Positions 10,994 to 22,801 of a stretch of 64,000 nt of DNA are shown here, one piece after another. The stretch is from Terfezia claveryi (lineage: Eukaryota > Ascomycota > Pezizomycetes > Pezizales > Pezizaceae). Positions within the stretch are counted from its first letter, which is position 1. Every line of letters starts with the position of its first letter. The position numbers and the translations under genes are program-made. A model generated the notes under the pieces. That model did no database searches. It was not told the DNA's origin and saw only the letters and a program-made list of their open reading frames with translations. The stretch spans positions 1 through 64,000 of the forward strand of contig WHUX01000255.1 in the NCBI GenBank assembly GCA_015179025.1. The letters are read 5' to 3'.

Positions 10994-11576
10994 TATGACG
11001 ACGGCTCTGGGGACCAGGCGACCAAGGGGTATGCTAAGACAAGGGTAAGGCTAGAGTAATACACACGTAAGAACACTACGTGTATGACTTAGGGGAAAAG
11101 GCTAGGACGGGGGCAAGGGCGAGGGCAAGAGAGGCATACAGGAGTAGTAGGAGGCAGCAGGGCTGCAGAGACAAGGCAAGGTAAGGAGGTTTACAGGATG
11201 GGCAGTAGGGCTACAGAGTCGAGGTGAGACAAGGAGGTGTACAAGGGAGATGCACTAATATGGAGAGAAGCAAGGCCCTATATTGGATATACAAGACATA
11301 CGATAGGGATCCAACGACAGTGCAAGGGACAGGATCTATATATACATAACTCTGCCAGAGCAAGAGGGAAATAAGCTTCCCAAGATCCCTATCTCGGAAG
11401 CCAAGCAAGATAACGATAACAATAACCCATCACCTGCGTCACAGGTGATGACGAGAGCAACAATAATAATGACTCATCACCTACAATTGCAGGTGATGAC
11501 AAAGACAACAATGACAATAACCTTTCACCTGCGATTGCAGGTGATGGCGAGAATAACTGAGCACATGGTTGTGATA
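10994..11576 (-). repeat. 5' LTR of element B
   Basis: Minus-strand LTR of about 583 bp. It begins (minus strand) TATCACAACC, which corresponds to TGTCACAACC with one G-to-A change. It contains three CACCTG…CAGGTG palindromes (starting near 11431, 11477 and 11524) in a tandem unit of about 48 bp, and the family TATA block near 11337-11347. Confidence 0.88.
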
Positions 11577-12650
11577 CAACTAGTATTGATAAGTAAGTAT
11601 AAATTGATAGTACTACTAAGAATAGAGTACTAAACTTATAAATGGGCTATATGAATAGTATAGATATATATTATAGTTAACTTTTATTATAAGTATATAG
11701 TCAAAACTAGGAGGTATATACTTATAACAAATTTATCCTTATATCGAGAGAAAATTACATGTATAAAAAATAATACAGGAAATAGATATTAAAACTATTG
11801 AAAGAACTTAGTGATTCTCTATTACCTTTTCTTAATATAGATTACTTTTAGTTAACTATATACTCATATAGGATTAAGAGTACAACTAAATTGAATTAGC
11901 TTTAAAGTAGTACTTAATACCATAGCTATTAATAACTATTATCTAGATATACTATTCTTTACTATAGAATTGTCTACGTCTTACTTTCCAACTATACTTG
12001 TTTTAGTGTACTACTTAATGAAGCTTATAATAAATATTATTTTAGGCTACTATGTAGGGTATTATACCAACTAGACTATATTCTAGGTCTGTTATAAACA
12101 TATTTATATACTTGTATTAAGTGATAAGCTTACTTTCTTTGGATGATAATTTCTTATTAATAAGAACTTTATTTGATATAAGCATATATATATAACTAAG
12201 CCAAAAATAATATAAATATTTGAATAGGTAAATTTAGACTTAAAAGGTACCATTTTGTATATAGAAATTATAAGAGGTATACTTATAATAAATATATACT
12301 TATATTGAGTATACTTATAATAAGAGTTAACTATAACTTGGAACTATATTAGATAAAGTAAATAGACTTGATCATATATTATATATCTAATAAACTTAGA
12401 GTAGATGAGAATAACAGATAGATAAGAAGAGGTAGATAAGGATGGATAAAGAGTAGCTAGTAAATAAAATTATTAAGTAAAAAAATTGAGTAGTGTAATA
12501 CTAAAATAGAAGTTAAGTTTATTTGTATTCCAGCAAAGTTAACAACTTTTTGATATTAAGACTCTAAATTAAGAAGTAATATAAAGCTAGTTTATTATAT
12601 ATATAGGTAGTACTAGTACTGCCAAAGTCCTTTTTCTCATACTATCATCC
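11577..12650. other. AT-rich decayed stretch without genes
   Basis: Very rich in TpA, with no reading frame of note on either strand. It resembles heavily RIP-mutated repeat DNA. Apart from the inverted-repeat pair at 11672 and 12335, I can assign nothing here. Confidence 0.6.
11672..12335. mobile_element. Candidate short inverted-repeat element (MITE-like)
   Basis: The ends at 11672-11698 (TATAGTTAACTTTTATTATA…) and 12309-12335 are inverted copies with about two mismatches over 27 bp. The 664-bp span has no coding capacity. Such ends in AT-rich DNA could arise by chance more easily than elsewhere, so this is tentative. Confidence 0.4.
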
Positions 12651-12779
12651 TGCCTAGGTGCTAAGCTCTCAATATGTCTAAAAACCATGCAAAAAACCAT
12701 GCTTCCATGAGCTCTCAATATATCAGTATATAAAAACTATGCTTTTGTGAGCTCTTAATATATATGAAAACCATACTTC
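12650..12779. repeat. Minisatellite, left part (unit about 34-38 bp)
   Basis: Three to four imperfect copies of a unit containing GAGCTCTCAATATG and AAAACCATGCTTC. The array continues on the other side of gypsy-2 at 21832-21985, so gypsy-2 inserted within it. Confidence 0.75.
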
Positions 12780-13497
12780 TGTAATGGAGAACGTTGTTTT
12801 ATTGCATATATAATTAATTATATACTTTTGTATTTCCTATATTACTACTATGTTATGTAACTAAGCCTCTCGGTTGAAGAACTAGCCTTCAACCACCTCC
12901 TATTGCTTTATAAGTGTCCACAGCATGCGGAATTTGCCATGGGAAGTTCCATGGTACTTGCCATATGAAGACACCCTCATTATGGTCGTGTGACCTCTGT
13001 TTAAGGCATGTAACCCATTACTATGATGGCCATATGACCATTGTTTAAGGCATGTGACTCATTACTATAGCCACATAACTATTATTTAAGGCATGTGACT
13101 CATTACTATGGCCACATGACCCTTTTTGTTTAGTACACCACCTTCTGGTGTACTACCTTTTATTGTATTTATTTCCTTAGTCATCAGATCTCAGAGAAGT
13201 ATAAATAGGCCACTGTATTCCCTCTGGAATCCACAGACAAGAAGCAACAAGCAAGCACAAAGAGTAAGCAAGGCTATATTCTAATCAAATCAAGATCATA
13301 TAGCTTAGATAGTACAAATCATATAAGATAGATTACACCAGTTAATTACTGGTCCCTCTGGGAACGTCCCATATAGTAATCTCCCTACCCTTCTGAGGTC
13401 TTACCTCAACAGAACCGAAATACACAAACGTCCATGCCTACGGATATAGATTGTATAAACGGTACCAAATGAATACTATCTAGTACCATTCATTATA
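12780..13497 (+). repeat. 5' LTR of gypsy-2
   Basis: About 718 bp, starting TGTAATGGAG and ending CATTATA, probably from a TTACA-type end altered by C-to-T change. It contains three to four tandem copies of a block with GGCCATRTGACC and TTTAAGGCATGTGAC (about 12980-13125), and TATAAATAG at 13200-13208 as a candidate TATA box. Confidence 0.92.
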
Positions 13498-13852
13498 TTT
13501 TTTTTAACTTACTTACCTAATCTTTACTCTTAAATCCAAGGCCTGATCAACCTTTAGATACCTTTATTACACTCATGCAAGTGTATACAATTCGACACAC
13601 AAGTGCACATATAAAAATCGATATCGTTATTCAACTAGCTAGCCAACAAAAAAATCCAACAATGAGACATCAAACTCTCAACTGCAGTACACCAATAAAG
13701 ACTTGGAAGCAAGCTAAGCAGAGCTCTAATGGGTAGTGGTATCCCACATTAAACAATCCCACCCTCGTTCACAACACTTTTCCCAATAAGATTGACAACT
13801 CATCTTGTACTTCTGGCAACCACCATTATATCTATACGTATGAATCTAGTAC
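13498..13852 (+). other. Leader of gypsy-2
   Basis: Region between the 5' LTR and the first recognisable gag reading. It starts with a T-run. No primer-binding site that I could match to a tRNA, and no convincing start codon for the polyprotein, is visible; a start could have been lost by mutation. Confidence 0.5.
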
Positions 13853-16170
13853 ACCATTGAAAAACCGGCCCCCCAGGTCCCAGGAATAATTGGTCTAAAC
13901 AACCAAGTATCACAATCCCAAGGCTCAAATCTTACTGCCTCTACTGCAGCCATTTCCTCCAGAAAAGAATTACCTCCATCAGAACCTTCCTTAGGCCCAG
14001 ACATCTCTACCAATACCTCTGTGCCCCCAATATCTACCTCAATACACCAATTAGAAAATGTGACACTCTTGCTGGAAGAACTAGAACTAGATTCTAGATG
14101 AGTAGACGAAGAAAAACCAGGACCATAAGAAACATCAGGATCCTGACATCCAGCCTCACCAGCTGCATGAGCCACCAAGCCAACAGAACCGTCAGTCAAA
14201 CGGAGATTATAAGGATCATCAGCCACTACACAATCAACACAGTAAGGTGCCAAAGAATAAAAGTAACTCAATGATTATATCATACAACTAGCTGTATTTG
14301 GTTGTGGACAAATGATGAAATCAGATATAATGGCATCTGAACTTAGTAAGAAGACTAAGAGGTTAAGACGGTTCACTATGTTACTCGAAAATATTAAGAA
14401 ATTAGTAGAAGAAACTCCCAGAAAGACCAGATTTGTAGTTCCTAACATAGAAGGGGAAATAAATCTGCCCATAGATATAGAAATAGGAGAACCAGGTGGA
14501 GCAGGAACAAAACTATATTTTAGTATAGCTTTACCTCTCGTACTAGAAGAATTTTGGGATAGACATCTTCTAACAATTGAGGAGATTTTGAAATATACTC
14601 GCTCAATGGGACATGCCTAACAGTATCATTCTAATGATACTCGACTCTTAATAGAAGCCATAGTAAAACACTATTTATGGCTAACATCTTACCCATTCAA
14701 AAAAAAGGACTTAGAAATAAACGCATTTTTAAGTAAGAAATTAAAGAATCCTGTTGTTTCACTTTTAAAGAAACCAAATTGGGTAATAAATAACTGAGAA
14801 GAAATAATAGCATTCATAATGAGCGGTACTCATCTAGAAGAATCAACAAATACCACGGAGGATTTTTTCAATCTTAGCAAAGAACTTCCAAGAGCATTCC
14901 TAGGAACACCAAAAGATCAATCGAAAGGTAAAGGTCGAGCACCTGAGACACTAGAGAGGAGGACTGAGTAAACCAAAGAACCAGACGACAAGGACCAACT
15001 ACCAGAAGATATAGAATTACTAGAAGACAATGATGATCTAGATACAGGACTAAACCAATAGAAGTAGAAAATGCAAGGAGGAGGATGAGACCCCGATGAT
15101 AGCAGAGATGATAGCTTAGACTCTGATAAGGCATCATCAGTTGCAAGTTAAACTCTTAAAAGAAAACCCAAACGAGGAAAATCAGTTGAACACCAGTAAT
15201 GGGAATCTACAATAGGAATGGTTACAACGGGTAACCATGAAGCAACAAATACTTTAAAAGGAATAAAGATTGATCTGCCAGAAAAAATAAGAGAAGAAGA
15301 CAAAAAATGGCAAGACTCACAATATTTTGACTCTTGGGCCACAGCAATGCAACGTTGGTTTGTTATCAAAGGAATAGATTTAGAAGGCGCTTCAGCTTTG
15401 GAAATTGTTGGATTCAGAATGGAAGGAAGAGCGCTCACTACTTATAATCAATTCCTAAGAGAAAAAGGAAAGAATGCGACATTCTTTAGATTCATACTAG
15501 CACTAAGGAATTTTTTGATACCCTTCACTAGCAAGAACATTTTATGGAAACAATGGGAGACAGCCACACTATACAAGGACGGACGTCACATGGGAATTAA
15601 ACAGTTCGCCAACTGGCTTACTGAAATGCAAATCAAATTGATTAATAAGGATGGTAAACAATCAATATCGTAGGAAGTAAAAAGAAGAAAGTTTCTTAAT
15701 CACCTGCTGCCATATATGTCAGCTACATTAATTCCTTTAATCAAAGAAGAATGGTCATATGATCAGCTTATGCATTAAGCAGAGTCATATGAAGCTTCCA
15801 AAAAAGATATTGCCCCACCACCGACAACAAATACATCCCGACGACAACACCCTCGGAATGAAAATCAGAGTCACGGTCTACGCAGGGACCAGAATCAAAG
15901 ACAAAAAACAGGATTTAATTCTAGTAGCAATCCCAACACTAAACCCAATACAGAAAAACCGAAGGACTTGGATTAGGATACCATCACAAAAAAATTTGAT
16001 CAGAAGATGAAGATGCAATTAATTAGAAACAAGAAATGTCTATAGTGTTGGAACCTTGGACACTCCTACAAGGATTGTAGGAAACGACAAAATAAGGTAC
16101 CCATATGTACAGCCGCACAAGATTTAGCTATACCAATAGCTACCAAAGATAAAAACAACAAGAATAAAAT
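13853..16170 (+). pseudogene. gag of gypsy-2, many stops
   Basis: One frame read through several stops. The N-terminal region is Ser/Thr/Pro-rich and acidic (13853-14270). It is followed by a Lys/Arg-rich helical segment (14312-14620: MMKSDIMASELSKKTKRL…), an acidic linker (14830-15150), and the most conserved block (15218-15673) with WQDSQYFDSWATAMQRWF and WKQWETATLYKDG, typical of a retrotransposon capsid domain. A CCHC zinc knuckle lies at 16037-16078 (C-x2-C-x4-H-x4-C, one x now a stop). Stops replace Gln, Arg, Trp or Gly codons. Gag would form the particle and bind RNA. Confidence 0.82.
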
Positions 16171-18120
16171 CAAGGAACGACCCTTGTCAAGACAGGTACC
16201 AGATTTTAGCAAGGTATTCGTTAAAGCTAACAAACACCCCGCACTAGCTTTAATTGATCTCCAAACAAAAGGAGGAGACTTAATTAATTCTCAATTTGTA
16301 TACCTATACAAAATACCAACTAGAAGTATTGAGAAGAAATCATTAAGTACTGCAATTAAAGGCTCAAAAGGAATGATAGATAAAGCTTGTACTATCAAAC
16401 TTAATTGAATAGGTTATGTAAAAGAACAAATGTTCTACATAGCTCATTTAACTGGATGGGACATGATACTAGGAGAACATGCTCTCAGTAAAGTGCGAGC
16501 AATAATTCCTGCTCATCAGGAACCAGTTACTATCTAACCAGAAAATATTCCATGATTCCAGCTAAGTGTATGGAAGGGATCTAGAATCATGGTGAATAGT
16601 ATAAGATCAGTGTATATATAGGTCAGCTGTGAATTAGTTACAGATTATAGTGAACTAGATAATTGGGAAAATATTAGTGATGCAGAAGAAACTGATTCAG
16701 AAAGGAAACTCATGATAGCTGTTTCTACGGTATAGAAACAATTCAACCCTATAACGGAGTTTCCCTTATTATTTCCCAAGACAATTGCATAGGAATTACC
16801 CCTACTAAGAAAGATTAATCACTTTATTAAACCAAAAGCAGAAGCTACTTGGATACCAAAATGGCGACCTTCAGGACATCAATTTAGATAACAAATCCAT
16901 GACAAATTAGTTGAAGAAGAAGCATCAGGTCATATATATATAGTAGAAAATGACACAAATGCTATAGTTATGTTCACTATCCCTAAACGAGATAAACTAG
17001 AAGAAGCCAGATACGGCAATAACTGTAGAGACCGCAATTTAGCTGTCGAACCGGACCACACCCTATTGCCAGATATTAATAAAGCAATTGAACTAGTAGT
17101 GGAGAATCCCATTTGGACTAAGCTCGACTTAGCTGACAGATTTTTTAATATTAGAATTAATAAAGAATATGAGAAACACTCTACTTTTTTATGTCACATG
17201 TAATATTTTAGAAGCAGAGTTATGTAACAAGGGGATCGTAATGCACCTACTACCATGGTTCACATTATGTATGAAATTTTTAAGGACATGGTCTATAAAA
17301 ATTTAATCATCTATATTGATGATATTATTATATTCTCCAAAACGTATGAAGAACATGTAGAATTATTGAAGAAAGTACTTCAACGTCTATAGGACAAGAA
17401 ATTCTATCTCAAAGAAAGCAAATGCTAATTCTTTACTCCAAGATTAGAAATCTTAGGATACGTTTTGACATCAGATGGATTATATGTAGACCCGAAGAAG
17501 AGGACTATGATATTAACATTTCTAACTCCTACAAGAAAAAAGGATCTTAGAGGATTCCTCAGAATTGTTAATTATCTCAACAGATTTATTCCTAACTTGG
17601 CATCGTATGCAAGTACCCTATTAGAACTGCAAGGAGAAATAAAGAAATGGGAATAGACAAATACTCATAATGCAGCCTTTGAAAAACTCAAGAAACTCAT
17701 AAATTCCCCATATATTTTAAAACCTTGGAATAATGAATCTACTGAACTCAAATATTTAGTCTGTGATGCTAGTGATATAGGACTAGGATCTTGGATAGCT
17801 CAAGGACTATTGATGTATATCAGACCATCATGCTTCTACTCTAGAAAATTTAATCCAGTACAACTTAATTATTCTACCTTTCAAAAGGAATTATTAGCGA
17901 TTATTGACTCATTAAAATTTTTTGAAGGACAATTAAAAGGTCACAAGTTCACTATCCTTACAGACCACAAACCATTAGTAACCTTCCATACTTAAACACC
18001 TGCGAGTCAAAAATTGAGGCAATAGCAAGATTACCTAATGGAATTCGATACAGACATACAGCATACTGCAGGAAAGGAAAATTTGATAGCAGACACTCTA
18101 TCAAGAAAGCATAAATACTT
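16171..18120 (+). pseudogene. Protease, RT and RNase H of gypsy-2
   Basis: Same frame as gag. The protease-like segment (about 16200-16540) has ALIDLQTKGGDLINSQF in place of a canonical D-S/T-G motif and ends GWDMILGEHAL, matching the retropepsin ILG flap-end region. RT (about 16860-17640) has YIDDIIIFSK with catalytic DD at 17312-17338 intact, and LGYVLTSDG-like thumb sequence. RNase H (about 17690-18120) has VCDASDIGLGSWI, FQKELLAIIDSLKFF and LTDHKPLVTF, giving the D-E-D residues. Stops occur at about 16406, 16537, 17202, 17390, 17654 and 17993. Confidence 0.88.
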
Positions 18121-19520
18121 GGATACTCCCACTACTAAGGATGATTATATTTCCAACAGCATCAATCCTCCTAACCATACCTACAACCGTAACATCTCTA
18201 CCAATGCTTTAAGAACTTTCTACATACTAGAAACCTCCACTCAGAAAAATATGGTTTCTTGCAGAGCTATTAATTTCAAGTATGTCGACTGTAACTTCAA
18301 CAAATGTCATGGAAGAGCTGAAGAACTTAGACACTATATCTTCTATCCATACTTTGAGGGCATCCCGGATGAAGAAAGTGAATACAACATGATGAAGGAA
18401 GAAGAGTCCTCAGATGATGAGACTCTATCTACTATACCAGAAGAAGTTTTCAGCGGGTATAATCGTATACCCAATATAAACAAGAACAAACCTTTAACAG
18501 TTCTTGGACTAAGATATACGCCTCTATCTTCTGAAAATGATCAACAAAAATCTCTCACTCCTGAAGAAGAGAAGGAAATTGCTATTGACCTAGCTTATAG
18601 CAATTGGCAATAACACAAAAAGATGTACTAGTCCTTTTGCTGATATTTTTACTGTCCAGCTCATGGTAGCTCCCATGCCATGAACAACTGCATGTTTACC
18701 ATAGAAACATATGCAATTTACAATCACCATGGACATAGCAGTTTGAACTTTGACCTGTCAGCCTCAGTTCTTAAGAAGGAAAAGGAATTCCTTACGACTC
18801 ATATTGTGCATCTCGTATCCGTAAATGAGCTTCAAAAGGAACTAGCACCAGTACAACAAATGCCAGCTTATCCACCTCCACAAGCTCTCAGCCGCGAAGA
18901 GGCTATCCAAGAAATCGGAGAATGTGCAAAAAGATGAATCACCAACAAGCCAACATAACCTACTCTCCAACCCAGCATTCAGTTCAGTAACCCTACTGAA
19001 TAGATGAGTATCCGACAAATAGAACAGGAGATCATGAATACTCCTGTTACCCCACAACAACTATGGAATGCACCTTAACAACTAGCCGCAACTGCTAGCA
19101 GCAGTAACGCAATTCCAATCAACACTGCCACCATTACCACTCATTCTAAAAAGTGAGTAGCCATTGACGAAGATTCATCCTCTTTCATTCAGGACACCAA
19201 GACCTCCAGACAGCGTTATAATTTCTATAAGTTCTCAGGACATAATGCTTCTACATGCAAGGAGAAGAAACCCACCATCAATGACTTCAACATAAGAATT
19301 AAACCAACCCTCAATAAGCTCATTGAAGAGAAACACATCAGCGATAGATGGGAGGATGACAAGGACTACTTTATTACATACTGGCTTGACCAAGGTACAA
19401 GTATGAAAGCTGCATATCAATCATGCATAAGAGTATGTCCTATCTGGAAGAACTACTATGATACCTTTGGGAACCATAAGGATCAAAGAAGAAAAGATGG
19501 ATTTTTGTATGTCAAGAACC
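18121..19520 (+). pseudogene. Unusual region between RNase H and integrase with two zinc-knuckle-like motifs
   Basis: About 1.4 kb in the same frame, not expected in this position. An acidic stretch (DEESEYNMMKEEESSDDE, about 18370-18430) precedes a C-x2-H-G-x2-H-x4-C motif (CPAHGSSHAMNNC, about 18655-18693) and a second motif at about 19210-19250, YNFYKFSGHNASTC. The latter has exact C-x2-C-x4-H-x4-C spacing if the two Tyr codons (TAT) came from Cys (TGT) by G-to-A change. It may be a second nucleic-acid-binding module, or gag-like sequence captured by the element. I do not recognise the intervening sequence and assign no function. Confidence 0.6.
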
Positions 19521-21080
19521 AACAAGGATAATAGAGACTAGTCTTGCCCTTAACCTTTAACATCGAAGGTAAGAACTATCTCGAATTGGTTATTAAAGAT
19601 GCACATGAAGCAACCGCTCATGGTGGCATTGAAAAAACGATGAAATATCTTACTGACCAATATAATTGCCAGTCCTTTGCAGAACCAACTAAGGACTATA
19701 TTAGAAGTTGTAATACTTGTCAATAGACAAAGTATTCCAACAAGGCACCACTTGGACTCATAACCCCGTTACATGTACCAAGCAGGCCATGAAATAATAT
19801 ATCGATAGATTTTCTTAAGTTAGTACCTATATTTACTAAGTGTTCAATTTTGTACTCGAATATTCCTGTTAAAGAAGATCATGTAGTTTGTATTTCACGA
19901 CTTTGGACAATTGTCAATAGACAATTAGGATTCAAGTTTCTTATTCCTGTTTCACATAATTTCACAGTAAAACAATGTACTGCTACCTTTGATACTCATA
20001 TAGTCCCGACTATGGAATACCCTTTCTGTATTGTTTTTGACCATGACACTCTTTTTATATTTACGCACTTTCAAAATTGGGCTAGGAATAAAGGAATCAA
20101 GTTGGAACCGTCCACCACATATCATCCATGTGCAGACGGACAATCGGAAATTATGAACAAAGAAATTCTACAAGTAGCAAGAGCCTGTAAAATTGAAGGA
20201 TTTGATTGGCTACAGAAACTATCAGAGACATAATTAAAACTTAACTCTAGGTATAATGCCACTAGACAGAATAGTCCCTTTTCTATACTATTTAGATTTA
20301 ATGCACATTTTGGTATATCGATACTTTCGTACCCTATTAATGCATATGTACCAGCAAATGAACGTCATAAGGTAATGTCTAAAAACCTATATGATGCCAA
20401 AAAGACTCAAGCATCTCAAGCAAACAAACGACTACCCAATACAGCCAAATTTTCAGTCGGACAACAAGTTATGCTTTCCTCAGAAAATATCAACCTATCG
20501 AATGTCTCATCCAAACTCAAACCAAAATGGCTAGGCCCATTTCCTATTATTTCTAGTAATTGGAAATGTAATAACTATAGCCTAGACTTATCCAGTCAAC
20601 TCGACCTCCACCTCATGTATAATACTTTTTATATTAGCAAACTCAAACCATACTATATAAACGATCCTATTCAGTTCCCTCATAGACAATGTCAGGAACC
20701 AGAATCATTTCAAGATGATTGTTATAAAGTTGAAAAGGTATTAGAATTCAGAACAGCTCTTCGAACTGGAGAAAAACAATATAAGGTCAGATGGCTAGAA
20801 TACTCTCCTAAACATGATTCCTGAGTAAACGCTAAGGATATCACTACTGAAATTCTTCAAGACTTCTGGACAACGGGAAGTATGGAAGATACATTCAAGA
20901 GATGTCAAAGAACTAAAGGAAAACAAAGACCATGAACCAGAGATGAGACTCGAGCTCTCATCTAACCCAAACGAGATAGAATCATGAGTCATAGAAACAC
21001 TAAGGATATTTATGTTAATGCAAATGTATTAACAATGTATCAAATCTTAGGACATATAGAAACCAATATGGCAGAGTGAA
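19521..21080 (+). pseudogene. Integrase and chromodomain of gypsy-2
   Basis: The zinc domain (about 19600-19726) has H-E-A-T-A-H and C-N-T-C, the HHCC pattern. The core (about 19790-20230) has SIDFLKL, FDHDTLF and GQSEIMNKE, supplying D, D, E. The C-terminal segment (20375-20640) has KPKWLGPFPII, the GPY/F motif. The chromodomain follows (about 20725-20870: YKVEKVLEF…EKQYKVRWLEYSPKHDS, then a TGA where a Trp is expected, then VNAKDI). A stop at 20933 may be the natural end or another mutation, since a similar-frame reading continues to about 21080. Role: inserting cDNA, with targeting by the chromodomain. Confidence 0.87.
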
Positions 21081-21116
21081 AGAAGTAAGGATAGGAAATC
21101 CTTCTATGTGGGGAAG

Positions 21117-21831
21117 TGTAATAGAGAACGTTGTTTCATTGCTTATATAATTGATTATATACTTTTGTATTTCCTATATTACTACTATGTTATGTAACTA
21201 AGCCTCTCAATTGAAGGACTAGCTTTCAACCACCTCCTATTGCTTTATAAGTATCCACAGCATGCGGAATTTGCCATAGGAAGTTCCATGGCACTTGCCA
21301 TATGAAGACACCCTCATTATGGCCATGTGACCTCTGTTTAAGGCGTGTGACTCATTACCATAGCTACATGACCATTGTTTAAGGCATGTAACTCATTACT
21401 ATGGCCACATAACCATTGTTTAAGGCGTGTGACTCATTACGATGGCCACATGACCCCTTTTGTATAGTGCACCACCTTCTGGTGTGCTACCCTTTATTGT
21501 ATTTATTTCCTTAGTCCTCAGATCTCAGAGGAGTATAAATAGGCTACTAGATTCCCTCTGGAATCCACAGACAAGAAGCAACAAGCAAGCACACAGAGCA
21601 AGCAAGCCTATATTCTGATCAGATCAAGATCATATAGCTTAGATAGCATAAATCATATAAGATAGATTACACTAATTAATTACTATTCCTTTCGGGTACG
21701 TCCTACATAGTAATCTCCCTACCCTTCTGAGGTCTTACCTCAGCAGAACCTAAATACACAAATGTCCGTGCCTACGGATATAGATTGTATAAATGGTACC
21801 GAATGAATACTGTCTAGTACCATTCATTATA
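21117..21831 (+). repeat. 3' LTR of gypsy-2
   Basis: About 715 bp, preceded by the short purine run GTGGGGAAG (21108-21116), the likely polypurine tract. It keeps the internal tandem blocks and TATA of the 5' copy and differs by scattered transitions. Confidence 0.92.
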
Positions 21832-21985
21832 GCTTCTATGAGCTCTCAATATGCTTTAAAACCATGCTTCCATAAGCTCTCAATATGCCTAAAAACTATG
21901 CTAAAACCATGCTTTTGCAGGCTCTTAATTTGTATAAAAACTATGCTTCTACAAGCTTTTAATATGAATGAAAACTAAATAAATA
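21832..21985. repeat. Minisatellite, right part
   Basis: Continuation of the array at 12650-12779: four imperfect units with GAGCTCTCAATATG, AAAACCATGCTTC and variants. Confidence 0.75.
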
Positions 21986-22185
21986 GTAGCCTAGATAGAT
22001 AGGTTAGAACACAATATAACAGAAAGTAGGTGACCTGATATAGGTCATAGAGGTAAAGATGTATAATGAAAGTGAGATGCAATATGACACAGGCATATAT
22101 ATGGTAGAATAGAGATAGGTGCTATATGATATAGACTGAGGTAGATGAAGTGCCTAATATAGGGGAAGTAAGAGTATATCTTGAT

Positions 22186-22211
22186 AAATAATTTTTTTTG
22201 CTGATGAACTT
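22186..22211. repeat. Orphan inverted-repeat end of the CATCAGC family
   Basis: The bases …ATTTTTTTTGCTGATG match the right-hand end of the element ending at 33487. It reads as the right end of a decayed relative whose core would be the minisatellite at 12650/21832. I did not find the matching left end. Confidence 0.45.
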
Positions 22212-22462
22212 TCCTATTTCTGACTACAGACTAGTGATCTAAGCCTTACTATGAAAGTACTATAGGTATAGACTCTGTACCAATACTGACAGTAAGAGAG
22301 CCTAAAGTCTGGGCCTAGCTAGTAATATAGAGCTCTTAGTGAAGGGCCTTAAACCTATTGAGTTGTTTGAGTAAAGTAAGCATATATATTAGACAAGGCA
22401 GTACTTAAGTTCTATATTTTCTATCTAAATATAAGACGTCCTTATATAGACATCTCAGGCAC
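22212..22462. other. Spacer without recognisable features
   Basis: AT-rich sequence left of the pogo-type element. No reading frame or repeat that I can name. Confidence 0.5.
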
Positions 22463-22464
22463 TA

Positions 22465-22506
22465 CCATTCGCAACCTAGTAGTGATTAGCTACTATCTTA
22501 TGTCCA
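22465..22506 (+). repeat. Left terminal inverted repeat of the pogo-type element
   Basis: Begins CCATTCGCAACCTAGTAGTG. It pairs with the complement of 25051-25092 with about four mismatches, all C/T. Confidence 0.9.
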
Positions 22507-22801
22507 TCCCAACAAGCCCCCCTACAAGCCCCTCCAAATCAATACTATATAATATATCTAACTCGTTTAGTAAAAGTTCTATTCTGCCTATATCTACAAT
22601 TATAGAAACAGTTATACTTTACAATATAGTTAGTATTATATTCCACCAAAATCAACTAATTCTGTAGCACCTATCTATTTTAATATACCTACCCCATAAC
22701 ACTCCTTCCAGCCCTTTCCCTCAACCATATGTAATGAATATCATGCCAATGAGTCCATAACTGTATGAATACCTTAATCATATATCTGTATCGATGTCAG
22801 A

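Larger units (their letters stand above)
6914..11576 (-). mobile_element. Chromovirus B, 5' part (Ty3/gypsy)
   Basis: Minus-strand element with its 5' LTR at 10994-11576, gag at about 9950-10962 and pol down to 6914, where element A interrupts it inside the integrase just after the catalytic Glu. Same family as A, but its LTR has three copies of the U3 palindrome rather than one. It is older than A because A lies within it. A target duplication cannot be checked because the left end is off the window. Confidence 0.92.
12780..21831 (+). mobile_element. Gypsy-2: 9.05-kb Ty3/gypsy element with single-frame gag-pol
   Basis: LTRs at 12780-13497 and 21117-21831. The flanking 5-mers ACTTC (12775-12779) and GCTTC (21832-21836) fit one target duplication with a single transition. 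All recognisable coding blocks from 13853 to about 21080 lie in one reading frame, interrupted only by stop codons. The domain order is gag, zinc knuckle, protease, RT, RNase H, an extra zinc-motif region, integrase, chromodomain. It is a different lineage from elements A-F, with no sequence shared in LTR or gag. Confidence 0.93.

Noticed and set aside
13846..14271. 141-codon antisense frame with a Ser-rich stretch
   Set aside because: It lies opposite the gag N-terminal region of gypsy-2, whose sense frame continues into clear gag. The antisense frame has no recognisable domain.
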